Source: Sipunculus nudus
Lineage: Eukaryota > Annelida > Sipuncula > Golfingiida > Sipunculidae
DNA: 64,000 nucleotides
NCBI GenBank assembly: GCA_026874595.1
Contig: CM049316.1
Coordinates: 53,515,676 to 53,579,675, forward strand
Reading direction: 5' to 3'
This document shows, piece by piece, positions 14,061 through 24,978 of the stretch. A program made the translations under genes and the position numbers. How positions within the stretch are numbered: the stretch's first letter is position 1; each line of letters starts with the position of its first letter. The notes under the pieces were generated by a model, which was given only the letters and a program-made list of their open reading frames with translations, had not been told where the DNA came from and did no database searches.

Positions 14061-15773
14061 TGCGTAACTCGTGGGGCAAGGTCTTTACCACAAAGGTGTG
14101 CTCTATCACCAAAGGTAGGGGTAAATGGGTTGTAGAAGAAGTGACCCTCTGGCACACATCTGTCATGACAGCTTGGATTGTATGCCTCATGGGGAGCTAA
14201 GAAAAAGATTGAACAGACCCAAAAGACAAGGAAAGGAATGGGGAAAAGATGGATTATTGAGAGTCATGCAGTGAAACCAGACCAAAAACCTTTTATCCTA
14301 CTCTTTAACTGTTACATGAATCTCAATGGAACATGAAATACAAAGCCCAGGTACAAAAGGGTTACATCCATTTATGTCTGGTATCCAGGACCCTGTTTTT
14401 CCATGTTAGGAGAACATCTATGAGATCAATGTTCATGTGTGATAGCGTGAGTTAGGTAAGGTCTCCCAGTCATGCAATGATCAATGTTGCAGAATTTTGT
14501 TTGTAGGCAAGTCAGTTCAGTTAGCAAGATGATTCAAAACCTTTGGAATTAATGACAGTCCCATATGGAAGAAGGCTAAGTGTAAATTAACATATAGTCA
14601 GATATACTTTTCTTAAGTGATCCCTTGGTAACTTGTTCCCTCAGAGTTCTTCAAGTATCATGTCATTTATTTCTATCATGGAAAATGTGATACTTTTACT
14701 CTTTTCAAATATATGTTTTATACTTAATAACCAACTGTTTGTTTATAACTAAATTCCTAGCGATTCAGTCATTAAAACATCTTGGAGAATGAACAGAGGG
14801 CTTGAGACATTTAGTAAAATCCTACAATAACCTCTGTTTGATAAAATGTCCATAATATGTAAAGGGGGCAAAATGTCCTTAGTATGCAAACGGGAATGCC
14901 CATGGAAAGGTTCCCCATTATATAAAGGAGGACAAAATGCCAATAATATGAACAGGGGGACAAATGCCCATAGTATTCAATAAAGGACAAAATACCCCCA
15001 GTATTTGTAAAAGAGAACAAAATGCATTTAAAAATATGAAAAGTATGTAATGAGTAATAAAAATTAAAGATTTTAGAAATAAATGTTAAGAGATAATGAA
15101 GTAGCATATATAAAATGGCATCTTTCGATTTAGTGAATAATTAACTACAAGATTCTATCAAACTCAGCAATTTTATATCCTTTTCTAAAGGAAAGCGTTT
15201 AAATTGATTGTATTATCAAATACCCATTGTAGAAATTGACTAACACATCTGCCAATGTTGTGTTTGTTGGCAAAGAAAACAGGATTTTATACATAGATAA
15301 TTAATAACATTGAAGATAAAGAAGAAGTGTAACTGAGCAAAACTCAGTCTCTGTATGGTTCCATTTATGGTGTGAATGAGTCTCTGTGGTTTATCCTGAA
15401 AGGTGGTTATTCTGGCTTTTTCTTTTCACTCACTTACTCTGGGAATCTGAATGGGTTCAAGACACGGTGGACCTTGAGGCCTTTCAGGTTTTAAAGACCT
15501 TGAACAGTGCAGATTTTATCTATGTTCAAATTGCCTCTTCACAGACTTGGATTTTGCTTTTTTTCAGTCTGCTGTGACAGACCAATCAGAGTAAGGCAAA
15601 CCTTGACCTATCTTCATGTTTAATTCGTAAAAGTGGTCAAAATGGAAAAGAAAATATGGGAAGATTGATTAAATGAAAGGGTAATGACCAGACAGTGACA
15701 AAAACAAACCCTTGAAATACTCATGATTTTGTGAGGTTCCTGAAATATAATTGTGAGACAAGTATAAATATTA
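14061..15773. other. Unassigned sequence with a weak short repeat
   Basis: No supported gene. At about 14840-15025 a degenerate repeat of about 30 bp occurs, with recurring words GGGGGCAAAATG, AATGCCCAT and GGACAAAATGCC. It is too diverged to define a clean unit. Confidence 0.5.
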
Positions 15774-16140
15774 CCGGCTTCTGTGGCTCAAGGGTAGAGC
15801 GCAGGACTCAAAGACAGAAGGTCATGAGATTGAATCTCAGCCGAGGCGGTGAGATTTTTCACAGAAGGCCCCCACCCAGGGTGAGTGCTCTGCAGGCTTA
15901 ATGGGAAGGCCGTGCTCAACGGCGATGTTTCACTCACAAAGGAGTGCGCCTTTCGGGGGCTCCTTGGTGGTATGACTCAGCAATGGGGACAATTACACAC
16001 CCAGGGCCCGCAGGTGCAGTAGTCACCAGCCCTGGTTAACGCCAGGATATAAAATGAGAGAAAGCTTATGATACTGCCCTGTCACGTAGTCCAAAACCGG
16101 AATGGAATTCTGCAGATATACATATATGTAACTAAGTAAG
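15774..16140 (+). mobile_element. tRNA-derived SINE
   Basis: The 5' part reads as a degenerate tRNA: an A-box-like block TGGCTCAAGGGTAGAGCGC just after the start, and a B-box-like GGTCATGAGATTGAATCTC at 15820-15838. About 300 bp of unrelated, GC-richer body follows, ending in AT-rich sequence near 16140. Spacing of the two boxes is tRNA-like, but the stems do not close into a cloverleaf. This is a Pol III-type retroposon rather than a tRNA gene. No target-site duplication was identified. Confidence 0.7.
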
Positions 16141-17033
16141 CATTAAAAAATGGAGGCGGTTACCTCCACCAATTAAAAAAAAAAGGTTAAATATAACCCA
16201 ATCATTTCTGAGAACCCTACACATTTCTAATCCAGAATGAGGTGGTGTGAACGTTCCAAGATCCTTTAGATGACTTGTTTACATCCATGGCAAGGTCATT
16301 CACTATGTTCATGTCACAGCAGCTAACGTATGGAGCATCATAGCTGAGATGTTAAACGATGTTAATTAAAACACAAGATAGAAGTGGTTAAAGACAGAAG
16401 TTACTCTAAGAACAGGATAACAATTCAATCAGTAACCAAACCACAGGATAAAGGATGAAGATTAATTTGTTCCTGAGAATCAATGAAGATCAAAGGGAAA
16501 AGGATAAACTAGGTTCATTGGCCGGCCTTACTTGACTGTTATAATATTGTAAGTTAATTTACAACAGTGATTAATTGTGGTGTCAGTAACCTGGTAATAG
16601 CAATTAATGAACTGGTAACCATGATCAAGAGTCGGTGACTTGAACCAATTTGTGCCTGTATTATTATTGGTGAATCATCAACTTTTTACTCTCCCAGTAA
16701 TTTCTTGGTTATGATTAAACATTGTCTTGTGGATACATGTATGCCCTGTATATAATGATAAAAGGTCTGAAGGGTTTCATAATGGCATGGTGACAGCCAT
16801 GGTCCTTCCCTTTCAATTTAAAATATCAAAAATGGAGATACCTTTGAATGAATAAAGTGTAAACTAATCAACTTTACAAAATGAGTTCAAACATTTTACA
16901 TACATATAATTTATTTGTGTGAAAGATAATCTTTGAAATTGTAGAATTTAAATTAAAACAAAAAAATCATGTTAATTAATCTATTCAAATTTTAGTTCAA
17001 AAATTGATAGCAATTCATAAACTGTTAAATTCT
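16141..17033. other. Unassigned AT-rich sequence
   Basis: I see no gene or repeat in this stretch before the inverted-arm unit. Confidence 0.5.
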
Positions 17034-17050
17034 TACCCTTACCGAAAATT

Positions 17051-17458
17051 TTTATAACTGCCATATATGTGAAAGTTATATGGCACATATAAGGCACATA
17101 TATGTGCCATATATGTCCCTTATATCCAACCTTATAACTCCCATATATGTCACATATATGTCTGGTATATGGATTTTATATGCAAATTAGGTAGGAGCCT
17201 TATATGTCACATATATGGGCCTTATATGTCACTTATAAGGCTTTCACATATAGGTCCCCTATAACTCCCATATATCCCATATATGTCCCTTATAACTCCC
17301 ATATATGTCCCATATATGTGCCTTATAACTCCCATATATGTGCCTTATAACTCCCATATATGTGACATATATGTGACATATATGGGACTTATAAGTGCCA
17401 TATATGTCCCTTATAAATGACATATAACTCACATACAAGTCCAGTGTATGCACCTTCT
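17051..17458. repeat. Left subterminal arm of palindromic TATA words
   Basis: This is a degenerate array of CATATATG, GGCACATATA, CCCTTATA and TAACTCCCATATATG words, many self-complementary and so able to fold. The same vocabulary recurs at 20948-21240 and in a short piece at 29010-29140. The minus-strand frame at 17259-17453 is a by-product of the repeat. Confidence 0.85.
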
Positions 17459-17723
17459 GTGCTGTTTGTCAATAGCTCAGTTACTATCTGTTGTATGTTC
17501 TGTTTTGAAAGGTGTTTACTCTTTTCTTTATTCCACAAGCAATTACGTTAGATGATAGAAATTAAGCTTTGTGTGTGTGTGTGTGGTGAGCTTCCTGCAC
17601 TGTGCAATTCCTTGAAATCAATGCTGGCCTGCAGTCACACTGGGGGTCATCAACTTCACACAGTCACATGGACGCAAACACATGAAACATAAAAGTAAGA
17701 AAATATAATAGCCAAAATTAATG

Positions 17724-17729
17724 TTTATT
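17724..17729 (-). terminator. Polyadenylation signal AATAAA
   Basis: TTTATT on the plus strand reads AATAAA on the minus strand, about 75 nt beyond the stop codon of the minus-strand split gene. That is a normal position for a 3' processing signal. In AT-rich DNA this hexamer is common by chance, so it supports the gene model but does not prove it. Confidence 0.45.
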
Positions 17730-17802
17730 GTAAACTGAAAATAATATTTTCATAAGATTTTTAAAACTCCCTGGTTCAGTCAGATTTGAGAGTGTTGTCA
17801 TT

Positions 17803-19532
17803 TTAGGGAATGAAGGCTGGAAGGAAATATACAGCCTTGCCACACTCTAAATCCTTTTCTGTCCCCTCCTGTTTGACCTGCAAAAACAAATGTTACCAGT
17901 CTAAGTATACACATATAGTCATTATTGCTCAAATTAAATAATTTATTACATAAGTTTAAAGATAATCTTTTGACATTGATGCTTAGTATTGCTTTTCTTA
18001 ACATTAACATTAGTTTACCTTATCTTGAGGCAACACACAAGTCAAAAAATGAAAAGAATTTATTTCACTGAAAGTACATCTGCTCTCTATATAGGGGTTT
18101 TAAATGTTCTGAAAATATGCCTTGTTTAACATTTAGGATTATAATTTAATACAGTTGGACTTCTCAATTACTAACAGAGGAAGAGTTTTCCAGTTATACA
18201 GAGTATATACAAACATACAGATTATTAAATATACTGGTCAGGGGACAGACACTGTGGCCTAAAGATGCTCATAGGTTCAGAAAGTAGGTTACTCAGTTGA
18301 AACAATTTTAACATGTAAGCAGTTATATTAATATCCCATATGCACAATAAATGTTAACCACCAAATTTGCACTTCAAATATGGTAAGTTCCAGCTATTTG
18401 ATAAAAAAAAACTTACAATTCATAACATTTCCCATTTGCTAAAAGATTAAAATGTTTCTTTATATGATAAACTGAATATGCTTACCAGACAATTCTTGCA
18501 AGGGCTGGAGATATCTGGGCTCTCCTTATACTTTCTGCACCATTTCTTCATACTGGTTATAAGAAAAGTGAAGAAATCATTACAAATCATAGAAACAAAG
18601 GTTGTTGGAAATAAATAATTAAGAACATGGAGTCTTGCATATTTTGACATTTAAGTAGACAAATTATTTAACTGAAAAAGGGCCTCACATCAATTATATT
18701 ACTAAAACAGTACATCAATGATATATTGGTGGTCAGTAATGTTCAAAATGACGTCTTGATCTTTTATGGTGAAATGGCACTAATACATGTACATGTAAAA
18801 AGAAATCATTCAAGGTGGACTAAAAACCCACTCTTGATTAACCTGTAAATTGAACCGGATTTGATTTCTCTTTGGGAATCAAAACAGTACCTAATGAAAG
18901 CATCTGATCCTTAGTGAAACAAATTCCCAAATTATTATGCTTTTTCTTTTGTGATGAAAGTGAATATGTCAGAAAAACTTCAAAGGAAAAGAAAAGTCAG
19001 AGGACCAAGCCCTTTAAAGTTAAAGTGCTCATGACCTTTATAAAGAGTGTTCTTGATCTTCTGATGTCAAATTCAGATTAAATTCATACATATGGTTATG
19101 AATGGTTTATGGGTTGTTATGAAACATAGTGTGTTATGTGTCAAATTGTTAATTAACTGGTGTTTACAGTATATGTAAATGACATGTAGAAAGGCATATT
19201 ACCAAATTAAAGCTTAATTTAGGAGCATTTGTGTGATAGACTCCAATAGTAAAAAAATATTTGATTAGTTGATATGTTTTGGTTGAGTACAGCAAACCTC
19301 TCTTCATTTTTATAAAAAAAGCATTCATCAAAATTGAGACAGTGGCTGTAAATTCAGCAATGATCAACAGTGTTAATGTTTACTTTGCCTGAAAAAAAAC
19401 TTATAAATATTGTATAATTAAACATTTTTAATCATATTTTAACTTTTGGGCACTCTAGCAAGACAGAAAAATTCAAGTCAATTTGGAAAATGGAAAGGAA
19501 CATAATTACCTTGTAGCAGCTTTTCTTTTCAT
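17803..19532 (-). CDS. Small split gene: predicted 54-residue basic four-cysteine protein
   Basis: Three exons join in phase on the minus strand. Exon 2 (19546-19510) has acceptor TTATTTAG and donor GTAATT, with the first ATG at 19532. Exon 3 (18552-18486) has acceptor TAACCAG and donor GTAAGC. Exon 4 (17877-17803) has acceptor TGTTTTTGCAG and ends in TAA. Junctions are AG|T and phase 0, giving 54 codons. The product starts MKRKAATSMKKWC and ends LPAFIP. Its cysteines follow C-X12-C-X2-C-X12-C, a possible metal site, and the N-terminal third is rich in lysine and arginine. I do not recognise it. A leader exon with donor GTAAGT lies at 20007-20110. In that leader the same frame continues upstream but is broken by TAG, so this may be a decayed longer gene. 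It lies within the inverted-arm unit. Confidence 0.4.
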
Positions 19533-20006
19533 GACCCAGAGTTCAGCTAAATAATAACATGGTCAATAGCCATGTATAGGTTCAACAAATAAAATGGTAG
19601 TATGTGGTACTCATAGCATTTGTGTGCCGATTAAGCTTTATGTAGGTTAACTGATCAACCCTTCACAGGTAGGGGACATTCAGAAATTAAATCAATATGT
19701 AACTTTGGGGCCTGCTGCTGACTCTTGATTTTTCAAAACCCTATTGCAAATAGCACCACTCAAAAGAATATGTTCTTAGCTTCCTGTTGGTGCATAGAAC
19801 ATGCACATTGTCACTATATAGGGGTAACAGCATCAGCTTTTTGTAGAAAATGTGGTATTTTGTAAAAATGGGCCACCAAATAAGAAATGTTATCTTGAAA
19901 CACACAAATTCTGTTTTTGCAGGGCAAACCAAGATAGGTGAAGTCATCTTTATGCAGTCACTGGTTTACTATGCAAAAATAACTTAAATAATGCAAGATT
20001 ACTTAC

Positions 20007-20110
20007 CAGTGAGACATTTTTTCAGCTATACATTCCCCTTCTGCTTGAGCAGCTTGACAAAGAACTTCTCTTCAAAGTGTGTACTCCCTTAACGGTTACC
20101 GGATGTTATC
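20007..20110 (-). other. Candidate 5' leader exon of the minus-strand split gene
   Basis: A consensus donor CTG|GTAAGT occurs on the minus strand (donor at 20006-20001). Read in the phase that matches exon 2, the exon shows an open stretch resembling coding sequence (HFEEKFFVKLLKQKGNV), then TAG, then LKKCLT leading into exon 2. It is either untranslated leader or coding sequence of a gene now interrupted. The upstream boundary is a guess. A CRE palindrome lies about 60-70 bp upstream. Confidence 0.35.
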
Positions 20111-20169
20111 ACACAGATGTAAACTGACTCTGCATGCCTTAGTTGTGCACAGCCTGTACAGTATTCATG

Positions 20170-20177
20170 TGACGTCA
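20170..20177. promoter_or_regulatory. CRE palindrome TGACGTCA
   Basis: This is an exact 8-bp cAMP-response element (CREB/ATF site), about 60-70 bp upstream of the candidate leader exon on the minus strand. The position suits a proximal promoter. An exact CRE is uncommon by chance in AT-rich DNA, but promoter activity is an inference. Confidence 0.4.
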
Positions 20178-20252
20178 CCACTATTCCAGGGCAGGGTACA
20201 GTAAGGTCAATGGCCCATTGCAGAGAGTGCTTGTACAGCAAGCTTGTCTGCT

Positions 20253-20267
20253 GGGGGGGGGGGGGGG
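20253..20267. repeat. Poly-G tract
   Basis: A run of 15 G. Similar G/C homopolymers recur through the window. Confidence 0.95.
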
Positions 20268-20947
20268 TAGTTACATATACTAGTGAAATTTACTTATTAG
20301 AATGCTGGTTATTGTCACAATAAGAATGCAGATACTTATTCTTTTTAAGTACCTCTGCTTTTATCAATGCTGTTGATTTTCAGTGGCAATATTTTACTGC
20401 TAAAATGTATGGGTGCTGAGCTGTTTCTAAAACCAATATGATATTAGGTTAACCTATGTATTCCCATAATTGGTCAGTGGCACACTACATCAGTACCCTT
20501 TGTTCTGTATTTATGAAGTAGTTATCAATTGCAATTAGATGCTGAAGTACTTGTATATACACTACATTCCAAAAGAATTATTATTTCTTATAATTATCAA
20601 GGGCACAAATTATAACCAATGTGAAATATAGTCAAATTATTTTTTTGTATTGTGTTTTGTGTAAATGATGTTTTACTGCATGCATGATTACTATATTTTA
20701 CACTTCTTAATGAATAAGTCAGATGAAAAAAAAATTATTTATAGTATTATTTTTCTAATATACATAAAGTTCTGAGGAAGCTGGTTATTTTGATACCCAT
20801 TTTAACATACTTCTTCAGTATTTATTATTCAATTATAATTCATTTTCTTAAAACCATAATGGAGCTGGGACTTAGAAGTTTCTGCAGCATTTGTGTTCCC
20901 TTGGAAAATGTCTAAGTCCTATCTTATAGAACAGTAAGCTCACAGTA

Positions 20948-21240
20948 TATAAACTTATAACTGACATATAACTGACATATACAGAACCCCTTCACGTTCA
21001 CCTCCCTTATATCTCCCATACAAGTCACATATAAATGAAATGTACAGAATGGCCTCATGTGCAACTCCCTTATAACTGACATATAACAAACATACAACTC
21101 CCTTATAACTCACATATAACAATGCCTGACTAAACATATAGCTGCAATATACATATAACTCACATACACAGCACTTATATGGGAAATATAAGGGACATAT
21201 AAGGCCCTTATAAGGGGCATATAAGGCACATATATGTGAG
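20948..21240. repeat. Right subterminal arm of palindromic TATA words
   Basis: CTTATAACTGACATATAAC-like, CATATAAGGG and CATATATGTGAG words mirror the left arm at 17051-17458 in inverted orientation. The arm is immediately internal to the right inverted terminus. Confidence 0.8.
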
Positions 21241-21263
21241 TACTTTCCATTTTCGTAAGGGTA

Positions 21264-22704
21264 GTGTTACCAGATTTTGCTTAAGAACAACAAATGTCAA
21301 TAATGTTTTCATCTTAGATTTTCATTTTTTTTAATGAAAGATTGTATGAGACCATGAATTCAATGGACACCTTATTCCCTGTATTAAAATTGCTACATGT
21401 TGGGTAATAAGAGGTTTCCTTGATTTATTACAGTTTGTATATGAAACATACCTGTTTGTTAAATAAATGTTGAAGCTGTTGTGATTTAAAATTTCTGCAA
21501 TGTCTCCATCTCATTCCTGGAATACTTATAAAGGTTTGACGGTAAAGTGTTTATGTGAACAATGCAATGCCAAGGCTGCAATCTCTGGCAAATTCTAAAT
21601 GAAAGATTTGCCCTTAAACCCTTTCAATTTTAGGTTACCATATGGGTGGTAAAAAAAAGAGCCGTAGATATATCTTTGAGAAGAGACAAATGGACTAATG
21701 GCAGGGAATTCCTTAATCTCTCTGGCTTGTGCTTTTCACATTTATTGCAGGAGACGCCTGAGCTGGGTTTTTATCTGTAAGTAATCATGTGTCAACAAGG
21801 TCGGCCAAACCGTTTGTCTTAGGGCATGCATTTGATCACCTGCTGTCTAAAGCTGCTTTCCAAGCTACGGCCCCTTTTGTGAATGTAAATTAACTCTTTA
21901 ACCAATCAGCCACATGTCAGCTCCTAATGGCAGCAACTGCAGCTCCAGAAAGCAGTCGGAAGGAGCAGGTTCCTGGAAAGCCATCTGCAATTAAGGGACT
22001 TCTAATTCAAGGGTTGTCTGGTTTTATACAGTCAGCTGTAAAGGAGTCTGTTGAACAAAAAAAGTGTATTTTAAATCACCTTTGATACAGAAGTCTGCAT
22101 ACTAGAGGTTGGAATTAAATTACATGAACATGCACTTTGGTTTTCCCTTGTACTCTATTGATAAAGTCAGTTGAGCTGTGATAATCATCCTCTGACATCT
22201 CTTGGCAAAGAAGATTTTGTAATTGTTATCAATATTATAATTGATGGTGGCACTTGATTAATTATGCTCTGTTGTCACCCTTGTCTTTTAACTCCTCTGT
22301 ATCCATGTCTGAGACATGTCAATTTTTGTTATCATGTCAGGAATGACGCCAAGTGAATTATAAACATCATCTCAGCATTTTCCTGCAACTCCTGATAAAT
22401 TTGACATTATTTGAGATGGGACTTATTTCATGATGGGTCTATCACAAGCTCATCTATCAGAAACTATGACGGTTAACTTGGCCCATCTGAACTTGGTCCA
22501 TGGAAAACCTTGAGCAATTATGTTCCAGTGAATAAAAAGATAATATGCAAATAAAGATAAACCTTTAAGTTGTATAAGGGATTTAACAATTAAGTACATA
22601 ATGTTCTTTAACACTAAGAATTGTTTTGCCCCATTAAACCAAATCCAGATATTAAAACCTGGTCCATGTTATATACCTTCTGTTGCTGAATGCTTCTAGT
22701 TTTT
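21264..22704. other. Mostly unassigned; GC-richer patch at 21650-22050
   Basis: No complete gene. The patch at about 21650-22050 is less AT-rich and complex. It carries a candidate microexon (21751-21776), an AACCAATCAGC CCAAT-type word and several homeodomain-type TAATTA/CAATTAAG words, which would fit a conserved non-coding element. Conservation cannot be judged from one sequence. Confidence 0.4.
21751..21776 (+). other. Candidate 26-nt microexon
   Basis: A strong acceptor (pyrimidine tract then TTTATTGCAG) is followed after 26 nt by the consensus donor GTAAGTAA. In phase 0 it reads ETPELGFYL without a stop. It is not directly compatible with the coiled-coil exon at 47869: the phase needed for that join contains TGA. 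It would therefore belong to another transcript, need an intervening exon, or be chance. Confidence 0.3.
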
Positions 22705-23885
22705 ATGCCCCCGCCACATGCCCCCGCCACAAAGTGGCCGGGGCATATAGTTTTACCCATGTCCGTCATTCCGTCATTCCGAAATCAAACAGTTGTACGG
22801 ACTTTTTTTCGCAATGCCTGCAGATATTGGCCTGATTTTTGGTGTGTGGGCAGATAATGACCAGTTACAGATCGAGTTCGCGTTTCGTCCTGGTTGACTA
22901 ATTTTTGACCGTTTTACGGCTCCTAAACTTGGAAAATTTCACAAAAAATAGAAATTTTCATGACAAATTCACATGTACGGACTTTTTTTCGCAATGCCTG
23001 CAGGTATTGGCCTGATTTTTGGTGTGTGGGCAGATAATGACCAGTTACAGATCAAGTTCGCATTTCGTCCTGGTTGACCTACTTTTGACCGTTTTACGGC
23101 TCCTAAACTTAGAAAATTTCATGAAAAATAGAAATTTTCATGACAAATACACATGTATGGACTTTTTTTCGCAATGCCTGCAGATATTGGCCTGATTTTT
23201 GGTGTGTGGACAGACAATGACCAGTTATAGATCAAATTTCACGTTTTGTCCCGGTTGACCTACTTTTGACCGTTTTACGGCTCCTAAACTTAGAAAATTT
23301 CATGAAAAATAGAAATTTTCATGACAAATACACATGTACGGACTTTTTTTCGCAATGCCTGCAGATATTGGCCTGATTTTTGGTGTGTGGGCAGATAATG
23401 ACCAGTTACAGATCGAGTTCGCGTTTCGTCCCGGTTGACTTACTTTTGACAGTTTTACGGCTCCTAAACTTGGAAAATTTCATGAAAAATAGAAATTTTC
23501 ATGACAAATTCACATGTACGGACTTTTTTTCGCAATGCCTGCAGGTATTGGCCTGATTTTTGGTGTGTAGGCAGACAATGACCAGTTACAGATCAAATTT
23601 CACGTTTCGTCCCGGTTGACCTACTTTTGACCGTTTTACGGCTCCTAAACTTAAAAAATTTCATGAAAAATAGAAATTTTCATGACAAATACACATGTAC
23701 GGACTTTTTTTCGCAGTGCCTGCAGATATTGGCCTGATTTTTGGTGTGTGGGCAGATAATGACCAGTTACAGATGGAAATTGTGTTTTGTCCCGGTTGAC
23801 CTACTTTTGACCGTTTTACGGCTCCTAAACTTAGAAAAATTCATGAAAAATAGAAATTTTCATGACAAATACACATGAACAGCCA
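22705..23885. mobile_element. Helitron-like repeat family D with six tandem units of about 180 bp
   Basis: The left end holds a strong hairpin: GCCCCCGCCAC, AAA, then GTGGCCGGGGC, followed by ATATAG and TTTT (about 22725-22758). The same ATATAG|TTTT string ends family C. A second partial CCCCCGCCACA copy precedes it. The body is six similar units starting near GTACGGACTTTTTTTCGCA at about 22795, 22975, 23155, 23337, 23517 and 23699. Each includes a TTTGACCGTTTTACGGCTCC-like block. The right end is missing where a family A fragment begins (23891). Polarity is unclear, since a hairpin could mark either end. No protein is encoded. Confidence 0.6.
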
Positions 23886-23890
23886 TTTTT

Positions 23891-24230
23891 AGCCCTCAGC
23901 TCATAGGCTGATGGCCTATTGTAGTCACCCAAGCTGTCCGGCTGTCCATCTGTCTGTCCGATGTCTGTCCATCCGTCCGTCCGTTCCGCGTCTGTTGATT
24001 TTTACCTTGTGAGCGGGATATCTCTAAAAGGATTCACCATTGGAATTTTATTTCATCAGTGAAGATGTATATCGATAAAATCTCGGTCAAGTTCGAAGAT
24101 GGGTGACCTTGACCCATTTTTCTACATTTTAGAGCTGATTATAGAAAAACACTCAGAAGTTTATATCTCAGGAACCATTGTGTGGATTTTCACAAAACTT
24201 ACTATGATCATTGGGACTGATGGTCTGTAC
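23891..24230 (+). mobile_element. Family A element, 3'-truncated copy
   Basis: It starts AGCCCTCAGC after a T run, as in the copies at 2428 and 45182. It has the TCCG-rich stretch and the first internal unit, then stops matching after GGTCTGTACA near 24230, about 700 bp short of the full element. It directly abuts the family D repeat, so one insertion probably disrupted the other. The plus-strand frame at 24099-24368 is an artefact of this repeat. Confidence 0.72.
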
Positions 24231-24596
24231 ATTGTGTACATTTTAGTGTATCAATGTACTGATATGTTTAATGATATAATATTCATTTGCTTCCAAAATA
24301 TTGGGATTAATTGGGGGTTCATTGGGGGTTTTTGTAAGGAAGCAAACTGTGAAAACAGAATAGAGTGAACCAGTGACCAGAGAACATTGTGTTTTATACA
24401 ACTATGAAATCTACAAAAATATTATAATCATGCACTAATATTAATGCTCATTCTATGAAATGATAAATTCTGTGATGGTGTTATTCATTAAAACTTACTT
24501 TAACAATTTCATATATCAGTCTGAAACATCCTCCCTTGCAAAAAGGCCTGTCTGAAATGTCCTAGTCTGGAATGTCCTAGTGTGGGATGTCCGTGT

Positions 24597-24703
24597 CTGT
24601 CGGATCGAACTGTCTCGCTAGTGAAGCTTGCTTTGTTAGCGAAGGAGTTGGTACGCCGGACTTGTGTGCCACCGTTATGGGTTCGAATCCCGGATCGGCC
24701 CAA
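24597..24703 (+). repeat. tRNA-like module, copy 1
   Basis: It contains a B-box/T-arm block GGGTTCGAATCCC and an A-box-like TTAGCGAAGGAGTTGGTA at tRNA-like spacing, ending CGGATCGGCCCA. The 5' partner of the acceptor stem (GGGCCGA) is absent and the anticodon stem does not pair, so this is not a functional tRNA. It is a tRNA-derived repeat head. The upstream part forms an imperfect hairpin (TCGCTA with TAGCGA). Confidence 0.6.
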
Positions 24704-24869
24704 TGTTTTCCCTGAGCAATTTGTCTTGGAAACAAAATGGGGGCTCGTCTAACGTGACGGTTAACTTTGTGGCCCAGGGAATAAGCTCACCAAAGTGTGA
24801 CTCCTGGGATAATGAGTCTTGTTCTGACAGCAGAACGTTCTTAAGACGGGGTGTGTTAAGGGGTGACAT

Positions 24870-24978
24870 AAAAGCGGACCGAACTGTCTCGCTAGTGAAG
24901 CTTGCTTTGCTAGCAAAGCGGTTGGTACGCCACACTTGTGCACCACTGTTATGGGTTCGAATCCCGGATCGGCCCAGT
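24870..24978 (+). repeat. tRNA-like module, copy 2
   Basis: This is a second copy about 277 bp downstream in the same orientation, with GGGTTCGAATCCCGGATCGG and the preceding hairpin-forming block. Both copies are followed by a similar tail (TTTTCCC then AATTTGTCTT), so the duplicated unit is larger than the tRNA-like part. The overlapping frames on both strands around 24664-25132 come from this GC-richer repeat and are not taken as genes. Confidence 0.6.

Larger units (their letters stand above)
17034..21263. mobile_element. Putative 4.23 kb DNA element with inverted termini and TATA-rich arms
   Basis: The left end reads TACCCTTACCGAAAAT (17034-17049). The right end, in reverse complement, reads TACCCTTACGAAAAT (21249-21263): a 15-16 bp inverted repeat differing by one base. 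Just inside each end is an arm dense in CATATATG, CATATAAG and CTTATAACTCCC words (17051-17458 and 20948-21240), arranged as inverted arms. The interior is unique-looking DNA carrying the small minus-strand split gene. No target-site duplication or recognisable transposase was found. An alternative is two independent insertions of one arm-type repeat in opposite orientation. Confidence 0.45.

Noticed and set aside
14061-14200. Frame at 13991-14200 as a small gene after the satellite
   Set aside because: It starts in satellite units and has no splice or homology support.
15774-15850. Functional tRNA gene
   Set aside because: A- and B-box-like blocks are present but the stems do not close. A SINE body follows.
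24597-24978. Functional tRNA genes
   Set aside because: The 5' acceptor half and a pairing anticodon stem are missing in both copies.
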